A stretch of DNA of 56,584 bases from NCBI GenBank assembly GCA_016926155.1, contig JAFGPC010000205.1:1-56584 (forward strand), given 5' to 3'. Positions 26,288 to 34,279 of this stretch are shown in pieces (positions within the stretch are counted from its first letter, which is position 1; each line of letters opens with the position of its first letter). The notes beneath the pieces were generated by a model. That model was not told the DNA's origin. It did not search any database and was given only the letters and a program-made list of their open reading frames with translations. The DNA comes from Sedimentisphaerales bacterium (GTDB taxonomy: Bacteria > Planctomycetota > Phycisphaerae > Sedimentisphaerales > Anaerohalosphaeraceae). The position numbers and the translations under genes are program-made.

Positions 26288-28495
26288 CTATTCGCGTCCA
26301 TGCAATTTTGCCTGCTGCCTTTGTTTGAAACTCACCTTTTTCATTGCCTGTGCGCTATTGCTAGCAATCAATCGAACGCCCAGCATCGCCGCACCCGCAC
26401 AGCACCCGGCCAGGCAGTCCAGCCAGTGGTTATGCTGCTTGCCGGGTACACGTTCATACTTGAGTTTCTCGATATGCCATGCCTCAGCGGCGATATGTTC
26501 AGCAAATGTCCGGTGCCGGATCGGGTCCTGCCCGAACAGACTGATCGAACCGCCCACTTCCACACCCGGAACAAGCAAACCTTCCTGCGCCCGCTTCTTG
26601 TATTTGTCCGGATCGAAGATAATCAGCGGGATACGACGGCGCGGAAGAAGGCTTTGATGGAATCCGTCCCCGATGGTCCGAACTGGTACGGATCGGCTGG
26701 GCTTGGGTGTGGTGTATTGTCCGCGTCGGCTTGATCCACCCATGGACGGACGCCAGTTGCCCAGGGTGGTTTGACAGTGCGAAAAGACCGGATCGGGCTT
26801 ATAGCCCGCATCGACCAGAACCAGATCGGCCCCCCGCATGGCTCCGGTGTCGTGTTCGGGCCAGCCGCGCTCAAACTGCCTGGCTACATTGTGCAGACCG
26901 TCCAGCATGGCGAGCTCAACCTGCCGTTCCCTCTCATCGGCGGAGACCGTCCCGGCAATCGGGCTCAGAACCCGCTCTACTCCATATTCGATCACATACC
27001 CGATAAATCCCTCCTTCCACGCCACCACCGCCCAAAACAGCTTCTGATCATGCACATCGACAAATGCGGTAATCTTCGCAGTACCTTCCGGCAAGGCGGC
27101 TTCGTCCAGATCATTGAGCTTTTCGATAATCTGATTTTCATCCAGCACCATCGTCTCGGTCAGTTCTTCGGGGGGATCGTTCTGGCACTCGCACAGGAAG
27201 TTGAGCCAGCCCATGCGGCTGATCAGGTTGTACGCATGCTGCAGCGCGGAAATCTCCAGAGGCTTGCCGTCCGGTCCCGGTTCTTTGATATACCGCCTGG
27301 GATTGCTGACAATGGCCCCGGCGTCCATGATCTTGCGGTTTTTACGGTAAAAGGCATCCGCTTTCCGCGCTACCGGCTTGCCGCTTCGCATTTCCTGGGC
27401 GCGAAGATGCATGTACTTTTCCCAAAGGTCCGTCCGGTGCGGCATCTCGATCAGCATCCTACGCCGCCGGCCCTGCCATTCGGGGTATTTTTGCCGGTCG
27501 GTCAGCATGTCGGCCAGGCAGCCGCGTCGGATGATCGTACACAGCATGACCACGGCAATGGGTTCGGTCGGTCCGCCCAGGCCCAGGACACCCTTTTCCA
27601 CGTTGTTCTTGATGTTTGTGGTCATCGTCAGCGATTTGGCGGTTTCCTCGGTTTCCAGATCGTTGAGGATCACCAGATCGGGCCGCATGCCCTGATACAC
27701 CAGACCGCGGATCGGTTTGTCGGCCCCGAAGACCTGCACAATCCCGGGCCGGGCCGGTGTGTTCTTCGGCGTATCTATTCCGTGGATGGTCGGCAGGATA
27801 ATCCGCTCCGTGGTCCACTTGATCCCGGTCAGCTTGCCGCCGTATAACTGCCCCCCGGCTAATTGTGTTTTTCCGCCCAGTGCCCGGATCGGATCGCAGT
27901 ATTCCGGGAAGTCCGCTCCGAACAAATCATCCCCGAACGGCTTTTCAAAAAACGTCTTGATATCTTCCAGCGTGGCCTTGGCCATATCGAGGTTGGCCTC
28001 GACGATTACCCCCCACTGGATCAACTGGTACACTAAGCCGTAGACCAGAGCCCCTTTGACGATGGTGGTCTTGCCGTCCCCCCGCGGTGCGGCGTTGGCC
28101 TGCAAGCCCCCGTAATGCATCCGGTCCACAATCGCGGCCAAATCCTGTCGCTGCCCGTCCGAGAAGGGAAGATAGAAGATATGCGGAAAGTATGTCCGGC
28201 AAAACTTCTCCGGATTCTTGCTCAGCCGGTTGCGCCGCCGCATGTTCTGCCGGGAAAAGTCAATCGTGATCTCACGAGCCGCCGCCCGCTTGCGGGCCAT
28301 TAACTGCCTTTGGGCTTCCCGCTCGTCATAGTCGGGATCGGGGCGCGGACCGGGCTTGGTCCGTTGCCCCTCGTACCGGAGTAATTCCTTTGTTTCCGCT
28401 CCGGTTAACGATCCTGCCTTGAACTTTTCCAGCAATTCGATATGTCTCCGCTTCGTTACGAGGGAGATGATGCTCGTTTGTCGCTCCATCGACAT
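26288..28495 (-). CDS. terL: Terminase large subunit (TerL)
   Basis: A protein of about 735 residues. The ATPase domain has the Walker A-like APRGDGKTT (near residue 137-145) and Walker B DLVILNDLETEE (near 290). The nuclease domain shows acidic residues in FVDVHD, VLVDAGYKPD and HWLDCLAG. It packages phage DNA into the prohead through the portal. Length and the N-terminal basic region fit GpA-type enzymes. GTG (28498) and two ATGs (28495, 28489) are possible starts; none has a good ribosome site. No small terminase subunit was recognised upstream. Confidence 0.85.
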   Translation of the reverse strand: MSMERQTSIISLVTKRRHIELLEKFKAGSLTGAETKELLRYEGQRTKPGPRPDPDYDEREAQRQLMARKRAAAREITIDFSRQNMRRRNRLSKNPEKFCRTYFPHIFYLPFSDGQRQDLAAIVDRMHYGGLQANAAPRGDGKTTIVKGALVYGLVYQLIQWGVIVEANLDMAKATLEDIKTFFEKPFGDDLFGADFPEYCDPIRALGGKTQLAGGQLYGGKLTGIKWTTERIILPTIHGIDTPKNTPARPGIVQVFGADKPIRGLVYQGMRPDLVILNDLETEETAKSLTMTTNIKNNVEKGVLGLGGPTEPIAVVMLCTIIRRGCLADMLTDRQKYPEWQGRRRRMLIEMPHRTDLWEKYMHLRAQEMRSGKPVARKADAFYRKNRKIMDAGAIVSNPRRYIKEPGPDGKPLEISALQHAYNLISRMGWLNFLCECQNDPPEELTETMVLDENQIIEKLNDLDEAALPEGTAKITAFVDVHDQKLFWAVVAWKEGFIGYVIEYGVERVLSPIAGTVSADERERQVELAMLDGLHNVARQFERGWPEHDTGAMRGADLVLVDAGYKPDPVFSHCQTTLGNWRPSMGGSSRRGQYTTPKPSRSVPVRTIGDGFHQSLLPRRRIPLIIFDPDKYKKRAQEGLLVPGVEVGGSISLFGQDPIRHRTFAEHIAAEAWHIEKLKYERVPGKQHNHWLDCLAGCCAGAAMLGVRLIASNSAQAMKKVSFKQRQQAKLHGRE

Positions 28496-28526
28496 CACGA
28501 AAAAACAGCGTTTTTGAGCTAACTAA

Positions 28527-28607
28527 CTAACATTCCGGCGGTTGGACGGGCTGCCGATCTCGTTCCTTCACCCGTTCCCCGGAAAGGACCCGCTCCATCA
28601 GGTCCAT
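28527..28607 (-). CDS. Possible small phage ORF upstream of terminase
   Basis: A 26-codon frame (MDLMERVLSGERVKERD…) lies between the radical SAM gene and terL. The same frame is open all the way back to the radical SAM stop, with a hydrophilic, protein-like composition (ASEREYGSIGESASGKNSET) but no ATG. The real start could be an upstream TTG. It may encode a small terminase-related or DNA-binding peptide; evidence is thin. Confidence 0.3.
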   Translation of the reverse strand: MDLMERVLSGERVKERDRQPVQPPEC

Positions 28608-28751
28608 GGTTTCGCTGTTCTTGCCGCTTGCACTTTCTCCGATGCTCCCGTATTCTCTTTCGCTCGCCAAACTCCGAGCCGACGCACGTCTGGTACTGCC
28701 TATACCAGCAAGGCGGTTAGCCCGATGCTCACCGCCCGCGTCGGCTCTCTC

Positions 28752-29756
28752 TCATATTCCGTAAATGGTTCGTCCTACCCTGCTCTTTGCGTAGGCCAGC
28801 ATATTGGCCTTGTAACTGCTTCGTGCTAATCGCCCTCCTTCAATGGTGGTTTGTCGTAGTGTCTTGAATGCTGTCCCTGTACGTGGCCTGCTCATCTGCT
28901 CTGTGAACTGTGCCTGCCCGTAGTAAATGTGATTCAGGTTGGCGGTGTTGACTTGCCATCCCGGTATATCCTCCACACCGCAGCAGCACAGGCTGTCTGA
29001 CAGCCCTCTGAGCCGGTTCTCACCGCAAAAGAACTTTAGCCCTAGTTCATGGCAGGCCTGCTTGATCTCCGTTACCTGAGGGCGTAGTACGCTCAGGGGG
29101 ATAACGTAGTCCGCTCCCAGTTTTTCCGTGCAGGGTGCTTTGCACTTGGGGTGCTTTAATCCCTCGAGGATGATCCCGTATACCCCGATGGATTTGTACC
29201 CACCCAGTTGCTTGATGATCTGCTCTTTGTACTGGGGCATGTAGGGCTGAGCCCGGATGATCAGGCGCTTTACCTTTGGGGCTAACCGTTCGGCTATGTG
29301 CAATCGTTCCTTAAAGCTCGGCGCTCCCGGTTCGAACTGTTCCGCCTGTTCGGTCAGGAGCGATATCTGCCCGGCACAGTTGCATTGCCCGATCAGGTCA
29401 AGGTATTCCGGTTCGCCGACCAGCCTGCCCTTGGTGGAAAACACAAACGGGTATTGCGTTTGTGCGAATAACTCTAATGCCTTGAAACTCAGCCTGACCT
29501 TTGCCTCGATGGGCTGGAACGGATCGCTCAAGCCTCCCCAGTGCAGCGGGATATTCCAGTCGCACCAGTTGGTTTCTACGGTCCGTCTTCCTTTGATGAA
29601 ATCGGACAGGGCCTTGATTCCTTCGTTCGGTCCGATGTCGGCCAGGTTCTGCTTGCGGGCGGCAAAGCAGTACCGGCACGCGTGGGAACAGCCCTTGTAC
29701 GTGTCGAACCGGACAGGGATATCGCAAAGAATTACCTGTGAGCCGCATCGAGGCAT
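28752..29756 (-). CDS. Phage-encoded radical SAM protein (SPL/COG1533-like)
   Basis: A 334-residue protein. Cys23, Cys27 and Cys30 in GCSHACRYCFA form the CxxxCxxC site for the 4Fe-4S cluster that cleaves S-adenosylmethionine. Start at 29756 (MPRCGSQV), because AGGAGG lies 5 bases upstream; an ATG six codons earlier lacks this. More cysteines occur in GQCNCAGQ, KHPKCKAPC and, near residue 275, SLCCCGVED, which could bind a second cluster or zinc. The family includes spore-photoproduct-lyase-like enzymes, but the substrate is unknown. It overlaps the ParB-like gene and precedes terminase, so action on DNA or a nucleotide is inferred. Confidence 0.75.
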   Translation of the reverse strand: MPRCGSQVILCDIPVRFDTYKGCSHACRYCFAARKQNLADIGPNEGIKALSDFIKGRRTVETNWCDWNIPLHWGGLSDPFQPIEAKVRLSFKALELFAQTQYPFVFSTKGRLVGEPEYLDLIGQCNCAGQISLLTEQAEQFEPGAPSFKERLHIAERLAPKVKRLIIRAQPYMPQYKEQIIKQLGGYKSIGVYGIILEGLKHPKCKAPCTEKLGADYVIPLSVLRPQVTEIKQACHELGLKFFCGENRLRGLSDSLCCCGVEDIPGWQVNTANLNHIYYGQAQFTEQMSRPRTGTAFKTLRQTTIEGGRLARSSYKANMLAYAKSRVGRTIYGI

Positions 29757-30388
29757 GCTGCCTCCTGTTCGCATAGGGTGCTGATCTGATCGGTAAGCCA
29801 GGGCTTGCCTTTGTCGGCGATGGCCTGCTTGACATACGCTAATTGCTCAGCGGTAAAGACAAACGTGATACTGCCGTACTGTCCGGTCTGGATGATCCGA
29901 TTGACGGCCTCATCGTCAAAGAAATCCTCCTGCACCTGCACCTGTTCCAGTTCTTCGTGCAGTTGCCGGATACGCAAATCCATGACGACCATCTCATCGC
30001 AAAGCTCAGCCTGCAATTGCCGGATATGCTCAGGCAGTGCTTCGGAAAACCGGCCCTGCAAGTGCGGATTGTTCAAGGCCAGGTTGAGCGCCTTCTCATC
30101 CGGCCCGGATAAATACACCGCCTTGCACGGCCAGGTTGTTTCCGGCCCGTTTTCAGCCAGGAGGATTTCATACCGCTGATGCCCTCCGACAATCACATTG
30201 CGCCCGTCCTGTACGTTGACAACGATATCCTCTACGCAGCCGAATCTCTGCATGGAGGCTTTCAGGCCGTCCCGGTTGGCCTCGGTGATTGTGCGGGGGT
30301 TGTACGAGGCCGGGTGCAGATCGCCCAGCCTGATCCGTCGTGTCTCAATCTGAGGAATGCTCATAGTCCGTGCTCTGTGGTGGTCCAT
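29732..30388 (-). CDS. ParB-like nuclease-fold protein
   Basis: A 218-residue protein. The N-terminal ~110 residues match the ParB/Srx fold: RIRLGDLHPASYNPRTI, a short helix region, then NVIVGGHQRYEILLAE, the conserved box. The C-terminal half is helical and acidic (LHEELEQVQVQEDFFDD), followed by FVFTAEQLAYVKQAIAD. Phage proteins of this type occur next to methyltransferases and terminases and are not partition proteins. It overlaps the radical SAM gene by about 25 bases; the two probably work together. An alternative start MSIPQIETRR lies eight codons in (30364). Confidence 0.7.
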   Translation of the reverse strand: MDHHRARTMSIPQIETRRIRLGDLHPASYNPRTITEANRDGLKASMQRFGCVEDIVVNVQDGRNVIVGGHQRYEILLAENGPETTWPCKAVYLSGPDEKALNLALNNPHLQGRFSEALPEHIRQLQAELCDEMVVMDLRIRQLHEELEQVQVQEDFFDDEAVNRIIQTGQYGSITFVFTAEQLAYVKQAIADKGKPWLTDQISTLCEQEAACLDAAHR

Positions 30389-30582
30389 TCAATGCTTTCA
30401 AATATGGTATAGTATCAGGTACATAGGGGAGGATTTTCCACATAGTGCCACTAAGTATTTAACGAACCCCAGATTGATCTCATTGAATAGTCCTGATTTT
30501 TCGTAGTGGGTATTTAACCTCCAATAATTTCATGGTATAGTAGTCATATTCGCTTTGGCTGACATAGTAAGGAGGTTTAACT
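30389..30582. promoter_or_regulatory. Divergent control region of ParB-like and 396-residue genes
   Basis: AT-rich, 194 bases. The motif GGGTATTTAACC (30508-30519) is identical to 7313-7324, upstream of the pentapeptide gene. A related TATTTAAC lies at 30456-30463. TATAGT (30536-30541) is a possible -10 for the rightward gene. AAGGAGG (30569-30575) is its ribosome site. Confidence 0.4.
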
Positions 30583-31773
30583 TTGAATATGTTATTTTCT
30601 GCCTTTGGACGCGACTATCGTACTCCCCGCCTTCCTACGGAATCGAATCACATATTCTACGGGATGCCACCTGTACAATTGGTACGTGATGCACCGTGGT
30701 TTACTCCAGATTATTCTGCTTTCATCCTGGCTGACAAAGTCATAATGGATGGTGTTTTTTTTGATCGTTTGATTTCCAAACCACATCTTTTATATAAAAT
30801 GGCTGCCGAATTTTTTGGAAGTGCAAAGAAAGAAGGTTTTATTGAACTTGTTGACTTTGAGGCAACAATTGATAATCATCGCGAATTAATAGACTCAATG
30901 ATGGAACGGGACTTGAGAAGTATAGAGCCTTGGATTCCTGTTCTCCAAGAATCAATTCAAATTTGGAGGAACATCATAGCTAATAGTAGCAAGGAAATTC
31001 AAGAGATGTTAATGCTGGACAATCATGCATTTGACCATATCAGTTATATCAAAAACGGTCTCGGTCATTTTTCTGATTGTCGTACTAATCATGAACATTA
31101 CTCTGATTTCCGTTTGTCAACCGGACACTTTCCAGATTTACCTGTGTCCCAAATATATGATATCTCACTTGATAATGCTCTGGAATACTCTTCAAAACGA
31201 CGAAAGGCTTCCATTCGAAACGCTTTACAAGAACGTATTGCAGCCTATCTGGCGTATGTGAACGCAAATATAATTCTTTCGGCAAGATACCAAGCACCTA
31301 TTTATGATTGGAGCGATTTTACTCCTTTTTACCGAGATAAATTTCTTGGTGTAGGTCAATTATCTAATACTATAGAGTCAGAAGTGAAACAACTTCGACA
31401 TCTTTTCACTCTCTTCTTTCCCAGAATTCAGATAGATTCAAGTAAACGTTTCTTCAAAATATTGAGGAATAAACGGATCGCATCGCTCAGAAAGCTTTGT
31501 CGATCTGCTGTAGAAAATAATACTGTTTTTGATGATGAATTTGCCAAAAGAACTCTTGCCGAGGTTTTCAAGATAGACCAGAAGGTATCGGCACACATGC
31601 GAAAAGTCTCATGGTTAACGTTGCCTTTGGGGGCCATTCCTTACGCGGGTACTTTTGTGCAGAAAGCTCTTGAAGAATCTATCGGCGCTTATGTAACAAA
31701 AAAAGACCGTAAGCCCTACGATTGGTTTTTTGTGATGAGTGACTTAGTCGAAGTTACTCCCCCGAACAGCTAA
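30583..31773 (+). CDS. Unknown protein, plus-strand cargo (moron) gene
   Basis: A 396-residue protein I do not recognise. It uses TTG at 30583 (AAGGAGG 7 bases upstream) or ATG at 30589. It is mostly alpha-helical, with FILADKVIMDGVFFDRLI and KKEGFIELVDFEATI near the N-terminus. A C-terminal hydrophobic segment WLTLPLGAIPYAGTFVQKAL (near residue 345) is amphipathic or membrane-dipping. GC content is far below that of the surrounding phage genes, and it runs against them. Such isolated, AT-rich, oppositely oriented genes in prophages are often lysogenic conversion or anti-phage genes; this is an inference from context only. Confidence 0.7.
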   Translation: MNMLFSAFGRDYRTPRLPTESNHIFYGMPPVQLVRDAPWFTPDYSAFILADKVIMDGVFFDRLISKPHLLYKMAAEFFGSAKKEGFIELVDFEATIDNHRELIDSMMERDLRSIEPWIPVLQESIQIWRNIIANSSKEIQEMLMLDNHAFDHISYIKNGLGHFSDCRTNHEHYSDFRLSTGHFPDLPVSQIYDISLDNALEYSSKRRKASIRNALQERIAAYLAYVNANIILSARYQAPIYDWSDFTPFYRDKFLGVGQLSNTIESEVKQLRHLFTLFFPRIQIDSSKRFFKILRNKRIASLRKLCRSAVENNTVFDDEFAKRTLAEVFKIDQKVSAHMRKVSWLTLPLGAIPYAGTFVQKALEESIGAYVTKKDRKPYDWFFVMSDLVEVTPPNS

Positions 31774-31866
31774 CAAAGGATTAACACAGATTTTTTAAGG
31801 ACTCATCATTTCTAGAGTTATCAAATATACTCCCAACCTCCTTATAACATACTTCAATATTTTAAT

Positions 31867-32091
31867 TTACCTATTTTCGTTTATTGATGATATCAGGCGA
31901 TTGTAGTCATATTCACAGAATCGATGGGCGATCTTGCCCAGTGCCTCTAGCTGCCCAATCCAGCCGGGTGTACACCCATACCTTTTGGCTAGTTCTGCTT
32001 GACTTATGCCAGCGTCAAGCCTTGCCTGTCTCAGAGCAGATCCTGTAACCAAGTGCCATGTTTCCGTTGTTGAAGGAAGGTCAATACTCAT
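31867..32091 (-). CDS. XRE-type helix-turn-helix regulator
   Basis: A 74-residue protein. Residues ~18-55 (ALRQARLDAGISQAELAKRYG, split ALRQARLDAG / ISQAELAKRYGC, then TPGWIGQLEA) form a Cro/CI-type helix-turn-helix. AGAGGCAACG precedes the ATG. It is divergent from the small membrane protein gene at 32184 and follows the unknown cargo gene tail-to-tail. It may repress its own and the neighbouring promoters, or one of the phage's early promoters. Confidence 0.75.
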   Translation of the reverse strand: MSIDLPSTTETWHLVTGSALRQARLDAGISQAELAKRYGCTPGWIGQLEALGKIAHRFCEYDYNRLISSINENR

Positions 32092-32129
32092 CGTTGCCTC
32101 TGCTCAATTCATCACACATTCATGCTTTC

Positions 32130-32157
32130 TTGACTTTTACTGTGAAGGTTGTATGTT
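32130..32157 (+). promoter_or_regulatory. Possible promoter of the small membrane protein gene
   Basis: TTGACT (32130-32135) and TATGTT (32152-32157) with a 16-base spacer, 26 bases before the start codon at 32184 and between two divergent genes. Confidence 0.35.
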
Positions 32158-32183
32158 TTAATTAGTCGTTGGAGACTTATTTC

Positions 32184-32366
32184 ATGGATAATCCAGCAGA
32201 AGCGATTGTTATTGGCGTTTTTACTGCCTTTGTAATCATGACATTAAGGCCAATAGTTGAAAAGTACCCTTCTCTCTCATCACTTTTTTTTGCACTTTTT
32301 TTGATGCTTCTTTTATTCACCAAAAAAAAAATGTCCTCAAATGGTTTTTATCGGTCAGTCCGATAA
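32184..32366 (+). CDS. Small membrane protein
   Basis: A 60-residue protein (MDNPAEAIVIGVFTAFV…) with two hydrophobic segments (residues ~6-24 and ~35-50) and a Lys-rich tail. GGAGAC lies 8 bases before the ATG, and a possible promoter lies upstream. Plus strand, inside the minus-strand phage operon, AT-rich. The function is unknown; small cargo or holin-like roles are possible. Confidence 0.45.
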   Translation: MDNPAEAIVIGVFTAFVIMTLRPIVEKYPSLSSLFFALFLMLLLFTKKKMSSNGFYRSVR

Positions 32367-32389
32367 ATTTTTTATGTCGTCATTTTAAT

Positions 32390-32605
32390 CTATAACTTCT
32401 TTCGGTAACCCAAGTTAACCAATACATGCAGGTACTCGGTCACCCGCAACATACGACCCAACCCGGAGCGCTTGGCGTCCACGGCCTTGAGGAATTCGGT
32501 TTCTTCCTCGGTATACATCCCGGTAGGGAATTTGGGCGGTCTGCCGTTGCTGTCCCGAAGGTGAAAGGGCAGGCAGCGCTTCCGGGTTGGATCGTTACGG
32601 GTCAC
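32390..32605 (-). CDS. Small conserved phage protein
   Basis: A 71-residue protein starting with GTG at 32605, which overlaps the upstream stop (GTGA); AAGGAG lies 11 bases before. RKRCLPFHLRDSNGRPPKFP, then GMYTEEETEFLKAVDAKR and VLVNLGYRKKL, resembles a recurring small phage protein type (LPFHxxDxxGxPPxxxxGMYTxEExxFLKAV). The long open frame upstream of this start is a shadow of the lipoprotein gene. The function is unknown. Confidence 0.6.
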   Translation of the reverse strand: MTRNDPTRKRCLPFHLRDSNGRPPKFPTGMYTEEETEFLKAVDAKRSGLGRMLRVTEYLHVLVNLGYRKKL

Positions 32606-33246
32606 GGCAAGCTCGGCTCCTTGATGGTTGCGATCACTTGCCGGGTGGCCGCGGTCTGATGATCGGCCAAGGCCGCCTTGATGGCGCCGGCCGTATCCGG
32701 CAGGGACTCCAGCGCCTTGTCCACGCTCTTGACGGTATCCACCAGCACGCTTTTGACCTGATTGGTCTGCTGGGCCTGCTTCTTGCTCCCGGCAATGAAC
32801 GAAGCCACCGCCGCCAGAATACCGCCGCCGATGGTGATGTATGCCCCGTACGGCCCCGGGACCATCGGTCCGACCTGCTGAGCGGCATTGCCCAATAGCT
32901 CGAGCTCGTCGGCCCATGAGACTTCGCCCTTTGCCAGCACTTCCTCGATGCGGCCCTGCAGCACCTGGGCGCGCTGATCGGCTTGGAGCTTGACCTCGAC
33001 GGCCTTCTGTGTCTCGGTCACGATCTTGTCGAGCTTCTCCTGGCTGATCAGCCCGGCATCGACCGCGGCCTGCGCCTGGGCGATCAGCGGCTCGGCCTTG
33101 TCGAGAAACTGCTGGGCCTGGGCGCTGATCTGGATTGCCTGACCCAGCGCCTTCTTGTACGCCTCGATGCGGGCCTGGCTGTCCTCGCACCCGACCAGAG
33201 CAAACGCCCCGATCATCACCGTCACCAACATCACTCTTCGCTTCAT
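32602..33246 (-). CDS. Phage lipoprotein with coiled coil
   Basis: A 214-residue protein with a lipoprotein signal (MKRRVMLVTVMIGAFALVGC; lipobox LVGC, Cys20). Residues ~25-110 are a Gln/Ala-rich coiled coil (YKKALGQAIQISAQAQQFL). A glycine-rich hydrophobic stretch follows near residue 140 (AYITIGGGILAAVASFIAG), then another helix. It would be anchored in the outer or inner membrane. Genes overlap on both sides (ATGA, GTGA). Possible roles are envelope disruption at lysis (spanin-like) or superinfection exclusion; neither is shown. Confidence 0.6.
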   Translation of the reverse strand: MKRRVMLVTVMIGAFALVGCEDSQARIEAYKKALGQAIQISAQAQQFLDKAEPLIAQAQAAVDAGLISQEKLDKIVTETQKAVEVKLQADQRAQVLQGRIEEVLAKGEVSWADELELLGNAAQQVGPMVPGPYGAYITIGGGILAAVASFIAGSKKQAQQTNQVKSVLVDTVKSVDKALESLPDTAGAIKAALADHQTAATRQVIATIKEPSLP

Positions 33247-33632
33247 TTGACGTCCCTTTCAAAAATGGTTTCTGTTTCAACGCATTCCACAGCGTTGTAA
33301 TGAGCGGAAAAAACGGCAAAGTCTTCGAGGTTGACTTTGAGGTCGCCGTTGAGATCGCCGCTGAGGTACCACGCGGGCTTGATGCATTTACGCGATGAGC
33401 CGTCGCACTCCTGGCACATGTTCACACACTGCCACGCCGGTTCGGTGCCCGGTATGCCGTTTGGATCCGCGCTGCTCCATGCCTTGGAAAGCCATCGTGC
33501 AGACAGCACCTCGAAAAACGGTTTTTTTTCCATAAACTCATGAATGGCAATCTCACAGGCCATATCGGTCTCTTTCTGCTCAGGCACGGTGCAGCCCGCC
33601 AGTAAAACCAAAAGTACAAACCATCGTTTCAT
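33243..33632 (-). CDS. Phage lipoprotein with a dockerin-like calcium loop
   Basis: A 129-residue protein. Start MKRWFVLLVLLAGCT at 33632 has AGGAGA upstream and gives a lipobox (LAGC). The mature part has a Cys-rich segment (CVNMCQECDGSSRKC) and, near the C-terminus, GDLNGDLKVNLEDFAVFSAHY, here cited as GDLNGDLKVNLEDF. This matches one half of a dockerin type I EF-hand-like repeat, like those in host secreted proteins. Upstream in-frame sequence lacks a good start. It overlaps the next lipoprotein gene by ATGA. Probably an envelope or lysis-related pair with its neighbour. Confidence 0.6.
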   Translation of the reverse strand: MKRWFVLLVLLAGCTVPEQKETDMACEIAIHEFMEKKPFFEVLSARWLSKAWSSADPNGIPGTEPAWQCVNMCQECDGSSRKCIKPAWYLSGDLNGDLKVNLEDFAVFSAHYNAVECVETETIFERDVK

Positions 33633-33677
33633 GCGATTTCTCCTGTTCCTGAGCTCTGTTTGTGGTATACTTTTTTC

Positions 33678-33800
33678 ATGCGAAGGATAAACCTCAAACT
33701 CGATACCAAGTTTTACGTGGTACTCGCTCTCGTCATCTTTTGTGGTTGCATCCAATTCGTTTTTGCCCTCGGACTCTTTTACTTCTATGTAATCAAGTAG
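33678..33800 (+). CDS. Possible 40-residue membrane peptide
   Basis: The plus-strand frame MRRINLKLDTKFYVVLALV… ends just before the convergent stop of the 154-residue phage gene. It has a charged start and one hydrophobic segment (residues ~12-38). TATACT at 33666 could be a -10. There is no ribosome site, and the opposite strand is also open here, so it may be chance. Confidence 0.3.
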   Translation: MRRINLKLDTKFYVVLALVIFCGCIQFVFALGLFYFYVIK

Positions 33801-33801
33801 A

Positions 33802-34266
33802 TCATGCTCCCGTTAGCAGCGGCGGAAGCTTGCCGGTGGATAAGACACGCTCCATCCTGGGCTGAATGATCTGGCTGATCGTCTGGCCGTTCGGCAGCAC
33901 GGTATACGGCAAAAACTCATCCTCAAACGTCGCTACGCCGTCGTCCACCGCCACCAGCTTGGCTTTGATCACCAGAGCCAGGGACCGCCACCGCTGCCGG
34001 CAGGCGGTCTCATAGGCTTTGAACGCCGCGTTCTCGTTTCGTTCTCTGCCTGTGTCGGTCAACGTGAATTCCTCATCATCACGGTTGGGCATGGTGACGG
34101 TCATCTGAATGCGTCTTCCATGGAACTCAAAACCGATGGCGGCGTTGCCGTTGTCGATGTCGTGCATTGTGGCAAACCGGCTTGCCCCGAACCGCGTCAA
34201 CTCGCGGCGGATCTCCTGTTCGGACCGGTCCACGCTCACGCTGGTATTTTTTGCGTATCTGCTCAT
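33802..34266 (-). CDS. Conserved phage protein, unknown function
   Basis: A 154-residue protein. The start MSRYAKNTSVSVDRS at 34266 follows AAGGAAAAATCGC; 24 further upstream codons are rejected. RSEQEIRRELTRFGASRFAT and GFEFHGRRIQMTVTMPNRD form a pattern I associate with a widespread phage hypothetical family. It lies with recombination-type genes and may act on DNA, but this is not shown. Confidence 0.6.
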   Translation of the reverse strand: MSRYAKNTSVSVDRSEQEIRRELTRFGASRFATMHDIDNGNAAIGFEFHGRRIQMTVTMPNRDDEEFTLTDTGRERNENAAFKAYETACRQRWRSLALVIKAKLVAVDDGVATFEDEFLPYTVLPNGQTISQIIQPRMERVLSTGKLPPLLTGA

Positions 34267-34279
34267 GCGATTTTTCCTT

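Noticed and set aside
32606-33319. Upstream extension of the small phage protein at 32390
   Set aside because: The extension is Arg/Gly-rich and lies in another frame of the lipoprotein gene; a GTG with AAGGAG at 32605 explains the start.
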